The notes under the pieces were generated by a model. That model did not search any database and was not told the origin of the DNA. It was given only the letters and a program-made list of their open reading frames with translations. Both the position numbers and the translations under genes were made by a program. From contig NZ_JAGYVZ010000020.1 in the NCBI RefSeq assembly GCF_018380615.1, positions 50,440-114,439 on the forward strand: a stretch of 64,000 nt of DNA. The letters are read 5' to 3'. The DNA is from Flavobacterium psychroterrae (lineage in GTDB: Bacteria > Bacteroidota > Bacteroidia > Flavobacteriales > Flavobacteriaceae). Numbering within the stretch: position 1 is the stretch's first letter; the number at the start of each line of letters is the position of its first letter. Shown here piece by piece: positions 46,059-54,909 of the stretch.

Positions 46059-46367
46059 ATGAATATTGACAGAATGGAATTTTTGGCGTGGATGGAACGC
46101 CTGATGGCTCGTCTCGATATGCTGGGCGACAATATAGACGGCTTACATAAGAAACGCAGCAGTATAGATGGCGATGAATTGCTGGATAATCAGGATTTAC
46201 TACAAATGTTAAAAATCAGCAACCGTTCACTACAACGGTATCGCTCAATCGGAAAACTGCCCTATTACACCATAAGCGGAAAACTGTATTACAAATTATC
46301 CGATGTTCATCAATTTATACGGGAAAGTTTCAACCCGCCAACAACTAAGTTAAACGCCACTAAGTGA
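46059..46367 (+). CDS. Small helix-turn-helix protein, Xis2d-like excisionase
   Basis: The 102-aa protein has a HTH_17 fold (about 42-93: LLDNQDLLQMLKISNRSLQRYRSIGKLPYYTISGKLYYKLSDVHQFI) after an N-terminal helix. It starts 12 nt after the first HTH gene. In CTnDOT the equivalent second small gene (xis2d) is needed with xis2c for integrase-driven excision. The assignment is by synteny plus fold. Confidence 0.82.
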   Translation: MNIDRMEFLAWMERLMARLDMLGDNIDGLHKKRSSIDGDELLDNQDLLQMLKISNRSLQRYRSIGKLPYYTISGKLYYKLSDVHQFIRESFNPPTTKLNATK

Positions 46368-46452
46368 CAAACAGTGCCTTTGAATGCCACTTCATGTGTT
46401 GCAGTAAATGCTTTATTTACTTTCGGCACCGAAACCTTAAAATTTTGAGATT

Positions 46453-47910
46453 ATGAGCGATGACACTACAAATAAACAGGCAGAGCCAGAACAATTATCG
46501 GACATATTGTTGGTGCTGGATAAAGAAAAAATGAAAATCCAAGCCGTAAAAAGTATCGATAAAAATGGAAAAATGGAAACCGTTGACCCTACAAAAAAGA
46601 ACCAAAATGAATTTATGCGGGTGGACAAACAAGGCGATTTCATTTCTAATTTCTTCTCTAATTTTTACAGACAGTTGAAAGACCCTACCAAATTTACATT
46701 TTTCAAAGTACCAGCCGATAAAGCCTTAGAGAAAGCAAAAGAATTTCAAAAGCAGGTAGACAAACCTACACCAGAAGGCGAAAAACAAATGAAAAAAGAC
46801 GAAGTGAAAGTTGAGCCTGAGCATAAACAAGAAAATCAAAAAAATATGGAAACAACCGAAAAAGCACCGGAAAATAATGAGTACCGCTATAAACCGGAAC
46901 AGATTGATTGGGAAACAATGAACAATCTGGGATTAGGCAAAGAACGCCTTGAAAAAATGAATTTACTTGACCCATTATTGAAAGGTTTTAAAACCAATGA
47001 GCTTGTACCTGTAAGTCTCAATCTCGGTAGTGCCGTTACCCGGATGGATGCCCGTCTTTCCTTGCAACATAATGATGAAGGTCAGGTAGTGGTCGCTATT
47101 CATGGTATCCGTAAAGAACCGAACTTAAGTTTTGAATTTTTTGGACACAAATTTACAGATGAAGACAAGAAAAACCTGCTTGAAATCGGAAATATGGGGC
47201 GTGTGGTTGATCTTAAAAATTCTAAGACAGGCGAAATGATGCCATCCATTATTAGTGTGGACAGGTTGACCAACGAATTGATTGCACTGAAAACAGAGTA
47301 CATAAAAATCCCTGATGAAATAAAAGGTGTAAAACTCAATGATGAGCAAAAACAAACTTTAATGGAAGGTAAACCGCTTCATTTAGAGGGAATGATTTCT
47401 AAAAAGGGAACTGAGTTTGAAGCCACGGTACAATTCAATGCGGACAAACGTTATGTAGAATTCCTTTTTGACAGAGGCAATTTCAATCAGCAAGCACAAA
47501 GCAATGGGCAGAATAATCAGCAAAACAATTCACAGGAAGTTCCGAGAACTTTCAGAGGTAAGGAATTGGATAATGAACAATACGATAAGTTCAAAGCCGG
47601 TCAGACTGTTTATATCAGTGGTCTGACAGACAAGCAAGGTAAACCATATCAAGGTTACATCACGTTGAATAAGGAAACCAACAAAACCGATTTTTCTTTC
47701 CAAAATCCCGATAAGTTTAAAGAACAGTCGAAACCAGCCGATGCTCATAAAACACAAACTGCGGTTAATTCTGATGGAAAAACCAACGAAGCTACCAAGA
47801 ACATCAAAGAGCCTTTACAGACTAAACAACAAACGCCAAAGGATAAAAAACAACAAGAGCAGCAGGAAAAACCGGAAGCAGCTGCTAAATCCAAAGGCCG
47901 TAAAATGTAA
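46453..47910 (+). CDS. DUF3945/DUF4099-type ICE protein (orf3-like)
   Basis: The 485-aa hydrophilic, Lys/Gln-rich protein has a DUF4099-like middle (IDWETMNNLGLGKERLEKMNLLDPLLKGFKTNELVPVSLNLG, about 155-200) and repeated DUF3945 units (LNDEQKQTLMEGKPLHLEGMISKKGTEFEATVQFN; ELDNEQYDKFKAGQTVYISGLTDKQGKPYQGYITLN). The tail is Lys/Gln-rich. It is always found just before topoisomerase III in such elements; in CTnDOT the matching gene is orf3. The molecular function is unknown. The topoisomerase gene starts 6 nt after its stop. Confidence 0.85.
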   Translation: MSDDTTNKQAEPEQLSDILLVLDKEKMKIQAVKSIDKNGKMETVDPTKKNQNEFMRVDKQGDFISNFFSNFYRQLKDPTKFTFFKVPADKALEKAKEFQKQVDKPTPEGEKQMKKDEVKVEPEHKQENQKNMETTEKAPENNEYRYKPEQIDWETMNNLGLGKERLEKMNLLDPLLKGFKTNELVPVSLNLGSAVTRMDARLSLQHNDEGQVVVAIHGIRKEPNLSFEFFGHKFTDEDKKNLLEIGNMGRVVDLKNSKTGEMMPSIISVDRLTNELIALKTEYIKIPDEIKGVKLNDEQKQTLMEGKPLHLEGMISKKGTEFEATVQFNADKRYVEFLFDRGNFNQQAQSNGQNNQQNNSQEVPRTFRGKELDNEQYDKFKAGQTVYISGLTDKQGKPYQGYITLNKETNKTDFSFQNPDKFKEQSKPADAHKTQTAVNSDGKTNEATKNIKEPLQTKQQTPKDKKQQEQQEKPEAAAKSKGRKM

Positions 47911-47916
47911 CACAAT

Positions 47917-50001
47917 ATGAAAACAATAATTGCAGAAAAACCAAGCGTAGCACGGGAAATAGCTAGCCTTTTGGGGGCATCCGAGAAAAAGGATGGTTAC
48001 CTGACAGGCAACGGCTATTGTGTTACGTGGGCATTCGGTCATTTAATAGGATTGGGAATGCCCGAAGATTACGGGATTACGGGATTTGATAAAGCATCAT
48101 TACCGATACTTCCAAACCCTTTTATATTGACTGTTCGCAAGGTAAAAAAGGATAAAACTTATATACCTGACAGCGGAGCATTGAAACAATTAAAAATTAT
48201 TAAAGAGCTATTTAATCAAAGCGATAGCATAATCGTGGCAACCGATGCAGGCCGTGAGGGCGAACTCATTTTCAGGTATATTTATGAATACCTCAAATGC
48301 AACAAGCCCTTTGAACGGCTTTGGATCAGTTCGCTTACCGAAAAAGCCATCAAACAGGGTTTTGACAACCTGAAAGATGGAGCAGCATTTGACGGATTAT
48401 ATCAGGCAGCACAAGGCAGAAGCCGTGCCGATTGGCTGGTGGGCATCAATGCCACACAGGCACTTTCTATCGCTGCCGGGAATGGGGTTTATTCACTCGG
48501 AAGGGTGCAGACACCAACACTGGCCTTAATCTGCAAACGCTATCTGGAAAACAAAAACTTCCTGGTAAAGCAATATTGGCAAATACAGTTATCGCACAGC
48601 AAAGAGTTTATCGATTTTAAAAGCATTTCCAAAACCAGATGGGAAGACAAAAAGCTTGCCGATGATACGCTGAAAGCCATCCAGCGAAGCGAAACGGCGA
48701 CCGTTACATCGGTAGAAACCAAAAGCGTTACAGAGCAACCGCCCTTACTTTTTGACCTTACCGGTCTGCAAAAAGAAGCCAACAAAAGGCTCAACCTTTC
48801 TGCCGAAGAGACCCTGAACATTGCCCAAAGCCTATACGAAAAGAAGTTCATCACTTACCCACGTACCGGAAGCAAGTATATTCCTGAAGATATGTGGGCA
48901 GAAATCCCCAACCTTGTCAGGGCTTTGCAGGATAGGGAAAGCTGCAAACAAGCAATAACCAAGATAAAATGGGGACGCTTCAATAAACGTATTGTGAACG
49001 ATTTGCGTGTTACCGATCATCACGGCTTATTAGTTACCGATAAAGTACCATCTGCCCTGAGTGCAAAGGAAAATGCGGTGTATGATATGATTGCGTTTCG
49101 GTTACTCGAAGCGATTTCACAAGCCTGTATCAAGGAGCTGACTGATGTTGCTTTACAGGCATTGCATTACGATTTTACCACAAAGGGCTGTAAGATTATG
49201 GAAGCTGGCTGGCGTTCCATCAAGGGCAGTTTCTCTGATGATGATACGGAACCCGTACAGGATCTGCCCGAACTGAAAAAGGGCGATGAACTTAAAATCA
49301 AGGAAGCCACCGTTCTCGAAAAGCAAACCAAACCTCCTGTACTCTATACCGAAGCAGGGCTTCTGTCGGCGATGGAAACAGCCGCAAAGGAAATTGAAAA
49401 TGAAGAAGAACGGAAAACCCTGAGAAATATCGGTATTGGTACACCTGCAACAAGAGCATCAATTATTGAAACGCTGTTCACCCGCAATTATATCCAAAGG
49501 GAAAAGAAAGCCTTAATCCCGACCGAAAAAGGATTGCAGGTATATGAATTGGTAAAAGACCAAAAAATTGCAGATGTGGCAATGACTGCCGAATGGGAAC
49601 TGGCATTGCAGAAAATCGAAAACAATGAAGCGGATGCTGGTGCATTTCAAAAGGAAATGGAAAATTATGCTTCATCTATCACCAATGAACTGCTGCAAAC
49701 TTCCATTGCCAACGAGAACCTGCCAAAGCTTGTTTGCCCTAAATGTAAAAGCCAACAGCTTATTATCCGCGATAAAATAGTGAAGTGTTCCGATGAAGTT
49801 TGTAACTGGGTTCAGTTCCGCAATGTATGTGGCGTACAAATCGGCATGGCTGATATCGAAAGCCTTGTCATTAAAAGGAAAACTTCACTTATCAAAGGAA
49901 TGAAAAGCAAGGCGGGAAAGAAATTCGATGCCTATATCGTGCTGAATGACGATTACAGAACTTCTTTTGAATTTGATAAAACCAAAAACTATAAAAAGTG
50001 A
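47917..50001 (+). CDS. topB: Type IA DNA topoisomerase III (Exc-like)
   Basis: The 694-aa protein has an N-terminal Toprim domain (KTIIAEKPSVAREIASLLG; ATDAGREGELIFR), the active-site Tyr in FITYPRTGSKYI (about residue 310), and an RASIIETLFTRNYI helical block. A C-terminal zinc ribbon has CPKCKSQ ... CSDEVCNW. It relaxes or decatenates DNA during element excision or transfer; the CTnDOT homologue is Exc. It is the fourth gene of the excision operon, and its TGA overlaps the ATG of the ORF6N gene by one base. Confidence 0.94.
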   Translation: MKTIIAEKPSVAREIASLLGASEKKDGYLTGNGYCVTWAFGHLIGLGMPEDYGITGFDKASLPILPNPFILTVRKVKKDKTYIPDSGALKQLKIIKELFNQSDSIIVATDAGREGELIFRYIYEYLKCNKPFERLWISSLTEKAIKQGFDNLKDGAAFDGLYQAAQGRSRADWLVGINATQALSIAAGNGVYSLGRVQTPTLALICKRYLENKNFLVKQYWQIQLSHSKEFIDFKSISKTRWEDKKLADDTLKAIQRSETATVTSVETKSVTEQPPLLFDLTGLQKEANKRLNLSAEETLNIAQSLYEKKFITYPRTGSKYIPEDMWAEIPNLVRALQDRESCKQAITKIKWGRFNKRIVNDLRVTDHHGLLVTDKVPSALSAKENAVYDMIAFRLLEAISQACIKELTDVALQALHYDFTTKGCKIMEAGWRSIKGSFSDDDTEPVQDLPELKKGDELKIKEATVLEKQTKPPVLYTEAGLLSAMETAAKEIENEEERKTLRNIGIGTPATRASIIETLFTRNYIQREKKALIPTEKGLQVYELVKDQKIADVAMTAEWELALQKIENNEADAGAFQKEMENYASSITNELLQTSIANENLPKLVCPKCKSQQLIIRDKIVKCSDEVCNWVQFRNVCGVQIGMADIESLVIKRKTSLIKGMKSKAGKKFDAYIVLNDDYRTSFEFDKTKNYKK

Positions 50002-50876
50002 TGGATAATAAACCCCTTATTTCTCCCGAAGAACTCAAAAACCTGATTTATACGATACGTGGCAAGCAAGTAATGGTGGATAGCGACCTCGCTTCCTTAT
50101 ACCAGGTGGAAACAAAGAACCTCAACAAAGCCGTAAAAAGAAATATTGAAAGGTTTCCTGTTTCTTTCTGTTTCCAATTGACCGAAGAGGAAGTTGAAAA
50201 CTTGAGGTTCCAAATTGGAACCTCAAGTTTAAAATATGGCGGAAGACGTTATTTACCCTATGTTTTTACTGAACAAGGAATAGCAATGGCTTCTGCAATA
50301 CTTCGCTCAGATATTGCAATCAAAGTCAGTGTTGAGATTATGGAAGCCTTTGTAGAAATGCGCAGAATGCTGATCAGCAATGCTTCTTTGTTTCATCGGC
50401 TAGACAAAATTGAAATTAAGCAGCTAGAAGCAGAACAAAAATTTGAAGAGATCTTTAAGGCCTTGGAAAGCGATAAGCTTCACAGTGAAAAAGGTCTTTT
50501 TTATAATGGGCAGATTTTCGATGCCTATACTTTTGTGTCAGATATTATCCGGAGTGCCAAAAGCTCCATTATCCTGCTGGATAATTATGTGGATGATACA
50601 GTCTTGACCTTATTGGGAAAACGGAATAATAATGTATCCGCAACCATCTACACCAAAAGTATCAGCAATCAGCTGAGGCTGGATTTGCAGCGGTACAACA
50701 GCCAGTATTCGACAATTGATATTGAGATCTTTTCCGATGCACACGACCGATTTTTGATTATTGACGATACGGAGCTTTACCATATCGGAGCTTCACTCAA
50801 AGACTTAGGCAAAAAATGGTTTGCCTTTTCGAGAATGGATATTGAGGTTGTGAGAATGCTGTATTTCTTGAAATAA
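50001..50876 (+). CDS. ORF6N-domain (KilA-N-like) DNA-binding protein
   Basis: The 291-aa protein starts from ATG 50001 (MDNKPLISPEEL); the GTG three bases earlier only adds one residue. The ORF6N domain covers about 10-105 (IRGKQVMVDSDLASLYQVETKNLNKAVKRNIERFPVSFCFQL ... RRYLPYVFTEQGIAMASAIL). The C-terminal half (about 165-290, SSIILLDNYVDDTVLTLLGKR ... DAHDRFLIIDDTELYHIGASLKDLGKKW) resembles a single PLD-like/HKD phosphodiesterase fold. The function is unknown. It is common in mobile elements and prophages. A 33-nt palindrome lies inside its coding sequence (50198-50230). Confidence 0.88.
   Translation: MDNKPLISPEELKNLIYTIRGKQVMVDSDLASLYQVETKNLNKAVKRNIERFPVSFCFQLTEEEVENLRFQIGTSSLKYGGRRYLPYVFTEQGIAMASAILRSDIAIKVSVEIMEAFVEMRRMLISNASLFHRLDKIEIKQLEAEQKFEEIFKALESDKLHSEKGLFYNGQIFDAYTFVSDIIRSAKSSIILLDNYVDDTVLTLLGKRNNNVSATIYTKSISNQLRLDLQRYNSQYSTIDIEIFSDAHDRFLIIDDTELYHIGASLKDLGKKWFAFSRMDIEVVRMLYFLK
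50198..50230. repeat. Near-perfect 33-nt palindrome inside the ORF6N gene
   Basis: AAACTTGAGGTTCCAA (50198-50213), one base, then TTGGAACCTCAAGTTT (50215-50230): 16 of 16 arm positions pair. It encodes the ENLRFQIGTSSLK segment. Confidence 0.9.
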
Positions 50877-50904
50877 CAGGCAAGCCTGTAATTCTATATG
50901 ATTT
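50877..50904. terminator. Weak hairpin between convergent ORF6N and ATPase-nuclease genes
   Basis: ACAGGC-AA-GCCTGT (about 50876-50889) is a 6-bp stem with a T-rich run to its right. The gap is only 28 nt. Confidence 0.4.
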
Positions 50905-53900
50905 TTATTTTATTTTGGTTTTTAGAAATTCGATGATAAAAGTTTCAAATTCAGCCATATTTATCCCTTTACTAATATAAGTTTGTGGAATTAATGTTCT
51001 AAAATCACCATCGAGATGTATGGTATCTGGCTCACTAGATTTATTTAGTACATCAATTAAATGAACAACGTTACTTCCAATGTCATTATTAAATTTTATA
51101 AGATCTTTAATTTCATTGATATTCTCTACCTTATATTTATTCTCTTCATTGTAATTAGTCATGTCAACACAGCATAGCGAATAGTTTTCCTTTTGCTCAA
51201 AGGCTCTAAGCGTTTGGTTTTTTGACATCCTTACGGAGTTATTAGCATCCCACCGTGATTTGACTTCAATATAATATACTGGTACAGTATTAAGTAAAAT
51301 AACAATATCCTGTCCATCCTGAACATTTTTGATTTCAGCCCTAATAGCATCAGGAATTAAACTTGTTATAGCATTTCTCAAAACATTTTCTATATGCGTT
51401 CCAATTGTATATTTGTATTGAAAGTTTGCATTTTCTTGCTGTTTCTGCATAAATGCTTCTTTACCAAGTCTGATGATGTCATCAATATTAGGATTTTTAC
51501 CAAGTTCAGCAAGTTTCTTAATCTTCGATGAATCAAGACTTAAAATTGAGAATGAATCTTCTCCATCCGCTAATTCAACAAGAATAGAAGATCGTTTACT
51601 GAACACAATTGGAAAATACTTTTCGTATTCATCTGTACTTTTGAACTTTTGGATTATATCTATAATATATTCCTTTAGCGGATGATTCTCTATAGTCGTG
51701 AATTGGGTAGTTTCAAAAAAAGCTGTTTCGATTTTCTCTGTGAGATTTCTAATGGTTTTCTTGTCTTGCCCTTTTAAGTATTTAGCAAATTCTTTATGGA
51801 TTAGGTTTGCTCTAATAGGAAAATTTGGCTTTATTATTTCATCATAAATGTTTTTAATTTCTTCAGGAATATTGTCATCAACCTTTAGAAAGTTCTGAGC
51901 AGAAAGTTCATATAATTGATTCGGGAATACCGCCAAAGTGCTGAAAATTTCTTCATAGTCATAATATGAAGGCCCTATTTCTAAAATATCTTTTAAAAAG
52001 TGTAAGTTTTCAATGACCCACTCAGAATTTTCTTTACTTAAATCATTTAAAAACAAACGAATTAACCGACGTTGCGGTACTCTATTATCTAACTCGTCAT
52101 CTTTTATGGTCGGAATTTCAATAGTAGAACTATCAAAGCTATAATAATCGCAAATCAGTTTAATTAATTTTGTTGGTACGCTGGCAGACTCTAATGATGA
52201 AGATATTTTTGAATAGCAGATTACTGCTCCTAAAAAATCAGACGATATTTCCGAAGTAAGTGTTTTGTCTTTAACCTTTTCAGCTATTGCTGCATTAATA
52301 TCGGTTGTGTAATTTTTTCTAGTGTAAGGGTTTAACTCTAGTTCGAATTTAAATTCTGGATCAATATGCCGCTTTGGAATATCCGGCATAATAATATCAG
52401 CAATATCAACCAATTCTTTTGGTAAACTGACGTTATTGTTCAGACCCGAGAACAGTCTAAATTCTCCTTTGATATTAGGAAGAAGTTCAAATGAATTGAA
52501 CAAATCCCCATGGCCATCTTTAATCAAATGTTGATATAATTTTTTCAATTCCTGTGTGTGAGGAATGCCCATAAGATTGCCAACCTCTTTTATTTTGATT
52601 GCAAGATCCCTATAGCTAATGTATTTAATTTCGTTAAGATTCCATTCTTGAATAATTGATGACCATTCTTTTGTTAAGTGCTTTAATGGTGTGTTATCCC
52701 AAAAGAAATCTACCAAAGTAAAAATTGACTCAAAAACATAATCATCGTGGAGTAGAATGGGGTCGATAAAAATTGAATTAGATACAAGAATATTTCCAGC
52801 TTTTGATTCAACTAATGGAAATGATTTAAAACGATCTATCCAAGAATACTTTAAATCCTTGAAATATCCATTTAGTAACGGTTTATCGCTATCTGTTCTA
52901 AAATTTATACGAGCTAACTTTATTGGATTTATTATTTCTTTTGCATTTGATTCGACGTATTCAAAAATTAGTCTGGAAGCAGTATCTATTAAGTTCTGGT
53001 TGGCTTCTTCTTCATTTTGATTGTCCTCATTATTTGATTTCAAATACAAACCATTACGTGGTTCATTAGGGAGGAAATGTCTTGAATGTAAAAGGTAATT
53101 AACACCAAAATCCTGAGTACCAACTAACGGATAGAATAAAAAAAGTTTAGGCAATTCGCTACTTAAATCCGTGGCAGTCAAACTTGTCGAAAATGGTAAG
53201 ATGACAGTAATTTTATTATCATCTGATTTTAGATAGAAAACCTCGACACTATCCTTATTAATTAGAATCGACGCCTTATGAAGTTTGTCTTGTAAAAAAG
53301 TTCCATTTCGTTGGTAAACCGTTGTTTCTCCTGATAGATCTTTTACAGTGACTTTCCGCAGTCTTGGATTTAAAGTTATTACGTAAGGCAAAATTGTACG
53401 TAAAGAATTGACTGCCTTTATAGCGCAATCTTTATTATTCTTTGAAATTGTTTGAAATGAAAATACTGTATCCGGGTATGGTGGTGACAGTTTACTTTCA
53501 TCATTCAATAGTCTGCTTACCTCTTTTTTCAAAAGTCTGATTCGTTGCCCTAGTTCTTTCCAATTATCTGTATTCCGATCAATGTAAAAATTATTTAAAA
53601 TTACGTATCCATCGTCTTTTATTAAAGCCCCACTAATTTCAATTCTCTTTCCAAATGTATGAGAAGTAATGAACCCTGTACCATATTGACCAACTGGTTC
53701 ATTGTCTTCAAATGTTATTTTCCTTTCTTCGAGCGTTTTGGAACTTACCTGCTTGAAAAGACAATCAAGGGTCATAGGCGTAAATGGTTGTCCGTTATGT
53801 TTGAAAACGAAATGATCTTCTGTTAGAGTAATGGTAATATCACAATCGTCACTGAGATCTATGGCATTTTGAAAAAGTTCCCAAATCGCACGATTAGCAT

Positions 53901-54021
53901 CATTTTCTTCTAGTTTTTTTATTCCTTGAATGATCTTATCAGCATGCTGTTTCATGTCGTTTAACTCTGATAAATCCTCATAAGACAGAGTTATATCAAA
54001 GTTTTCTTGTTGTTCATCCAT
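50905..54021 (-). CDS. Sacsin-like GHKL ATPase with C-terminal PD-(D/E)XK-like nuclease domain; candidate defence protein
   Basis: The 1038-aa protein starts from ATG 54021 (MDEQQENFDITLSYEDL). A 59-residue upstream extension to 54198 is hydrophobic, unrelated and runs through the promoter region. The N-terminal GHKL/Hsp90-like ATPase shows the N box ELFQNAID (48-55), HNGQPF (75-80) and GQYGTGF (111-117). A long helical middle has no recognised domain. C-terminally GQDIVILL ... YYIEVKSRW (Asp905, Glu919, Lys921) fits a PD-(D/E)XK nuclease core as in NOV/DUF3883-type proteins. Such ATPase-nuclease fusions are often in defence islands. It is divergent from an MT-A70 methylase gene and more AT-rich than the flanking ICE genes, so it is cargo. 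Confidence 0.75.
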   Translation of the reverse strand: MDEQQENFDITLSYEDLSELNDMKQHADKIIQGIKKLEENDANRAIWELFQNAIDLSDDCDITITLTEDHFVFKHNGQPFTPMTLDCLFKQVSSKTLEERKITFEDNEPVGQYGTGFITSHTFGKRIEISGALIKDDGYVILNNFYIDRNTDNWKELGQRIRLLKKEVSRLLNDESKLSPPYPDTVFSFQTISKNNKDCAIKAVNSLRTILPYVITLNPRLRKVTVKDLSGETTVYQRNGTFLQDKLHKASILINKDSVEVFYLKSDDNKITVILPFSTSLTATDLSSELPKLFLFYPLVGTQDFGVNYLLHSRHFLPNEPRNGLYLKSNNEDNQNEEEANQNLIDTASRLIFEYVESNAKEIINPIKLARINFRTDSDKPLLNGYFKDLKYSWIDRFKSFPLVESKAGNILVSNSIFIDPILLHDDYVFESIFTLVDFFWDNTPLKHLTKEWSSIIQEWNLNEIKYISYRDLAIKIKEVGNLMGIPHTQELKKLYQHLIKDGHGDLFNSFELLPNIKGEFRLFSGLNNNVSLPKELVDIADIIMPDIPKRHIDPEFKFELELNPYTRKNYTTDINAAIAEKVKDKTLTSEISSDFLGAVICYSKISSSLESASVPTKLIKLICDYYSFDSSTIEIPTIKDDELDNRVPQRRLIRLFLNDLSKENSEWVIENLHFLKDILEIGPSYYDYEEIFSTLAVFPNQLYELSAQNFLKVDDNIPEEIKNIYDEIIKPNFPIRANLIHKEFAKYLKGQDKKTIRNLTEKIETAFFETTQFTTIENHPLKEYIIDIIQKFKSTDEYEKYFPIVFSKRSSILVELADGEDSFSILSLDSSKIKKLAELGKNPNIDDIIRLGKEAFMQKQQENANFQYKYTIGTHIENVLRNAITSLIPDAIRAEIKNVQDGQDIVILLNTVPVYYIEVKSRWDANNSVRMSKNQTLRAFEQKENYSLCCVDMTNYNEENKYKVENINEIKDLIKFNNDIGSNVVHLIDVLNKSSEPDTIHLDGDFRTLIPQTYISKGINMAEFETFIIEFLKTKIK

Positions 54022-54118
54022 TATTAAGAGCCATTTATAAATAAGTTGATTTATTGAGACGTTAAATGTACAAATTAATCTGCTTGATATTAATTTGTTC
54101 CATGCCAAACCAAACCTC

Positions 54119-54842
54119 TCAAAGCCAAACCCTGCCACTAGAATGGCACCGTTTATTCTCTTGGATAATTTAGCTATCACTAGAAAATTATCTAACAATC
54201 AGAATAATGAAGGGTAGTAATAAGAGAAGAAAATACGATGTTATTTATGCCGATCCTCCTTGGCAATTTAAAGTTTGGAGCAATAAAGGTGCTGGGCGAA
54301 GTGCGGAAATTCATTATAACACCCAAAGCATTAATTTTTTAAAGGATATGAATATCCAAGCATTGTGCAATCCTAATTGTGTACTGTTGATGTGGGTTAC
54401 CTTTCCCTGTTTGGAACAAGGTTTGGAACTTGGCAGGGCTTGGGGTTTTACCTATAAAACGGTAGCATTTACATGGGTAAAAAGTAACAGAAACAATGCA
54501 AACCCCTTTGTTGGCATGGGATATTACACAAGGTCAAATGCGGAAATAGTTTTGCTGTTTACAAAAGGAAAAACACTTGAAAGGAAGGCAAAAGATGTAC
54601 CACAAGTCTTGGTATCGCCACGGGGACGGCATTCAGAAAAGCCAGACGAAATAAGGAAACGTATTGTTCGCCTATTTGGCGATGTACCAAGATTGGAACT
54701 CTTTGCAAGACAAAATTCTTCTGAAACAACTGAAAATATTTTTGATGGCTGGGATCTTTTTGGTAATGAAGTCGATAATTCTATTGAAATACCCTAAAGC
54801 ACTTCCGTCAAACGCTACCTATCAAAGCCATACCCTGCCACT
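54119..54842. repeat. 21-bp direct repeat bracketing the MT-A70 gene
   Basis: TCAAAGCCAAACCCTGCCACT (54119-54139) recurs with one mismatch at 54822-54842. Weaker similarity (CAAAC...ACCT) extends about 10 nt to the left. The unit is 703 nt and contains exactly one gene, the methyltransferase. Confidence 0.8.
54207..54797 (+). CDS. MT-A70-family N6-adenine methyltransferase
   Basis: The 196-aa protein has the catalytic DPPW motif at residues 16-19 (VIYADPPWQF), a typical MT-A70 core (VLLMWVTFPCLEQGLELGRAWGFTYKTVAFTWVK) and a C-terminal SAM-pocket block (HSEKPDEIRKRIVRLFGDVPRLELFAR). Length is normal for the small bacterial type, which methylates adenine in DNA (or RNA). Its ATG is 185 nt from the divergent ATPase-nuclease start, so the two may share control. 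It could protect element DNA or modify host DNA. Confidence 0.92.
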   Translation: MKGSNKRRKYDVIYADPPWQFKVWSNKGAGRSAEIHYNTQSINFLKDMNIQALCNPNCVLLMWVTFPCLEQGLELGRAWGFTYKTVAFTWVKSNRNNANPFVGMGYYTRSNAEIVLLFTKGKTLERKAKDVPQVLVSPRGRHSEKPDEIRKRIVRLFGDVPRLELFARQNSSETTENIFDGWDLFGNEVDNSIEIP

Positions 54843-54909
54843 TCTCTAAAAGCTTTCATTTCGTGTTCTAATTTTAGATTTCAAGCGAAAATCTAAACAA
54901 AATTAAAGT

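Noticed and set aside
49998..50876. Prophage remnant suggested by the ORF6N (KilA-N-like) gene
   Set aside because: No structural, terminase or lysis genes are nearby; the context is an ICE operon with one-base overlap to topB.
54022..54198. 59-residue N-terminal extension of the ATPase-nuclease
   Set aside because: It overlaps the intergenic promoter region and direct repeat, has a different composition, and the MDEQQ start gives a normal distance to the ATPase motifs.
54207..54797. Classic type II restriction-modification pair
   Set aside because: The methylase is of the MT-A70 type and the partner is an ATPase fusion, not a small restriction enzyme; a defence role is kept only as a hypothesis.
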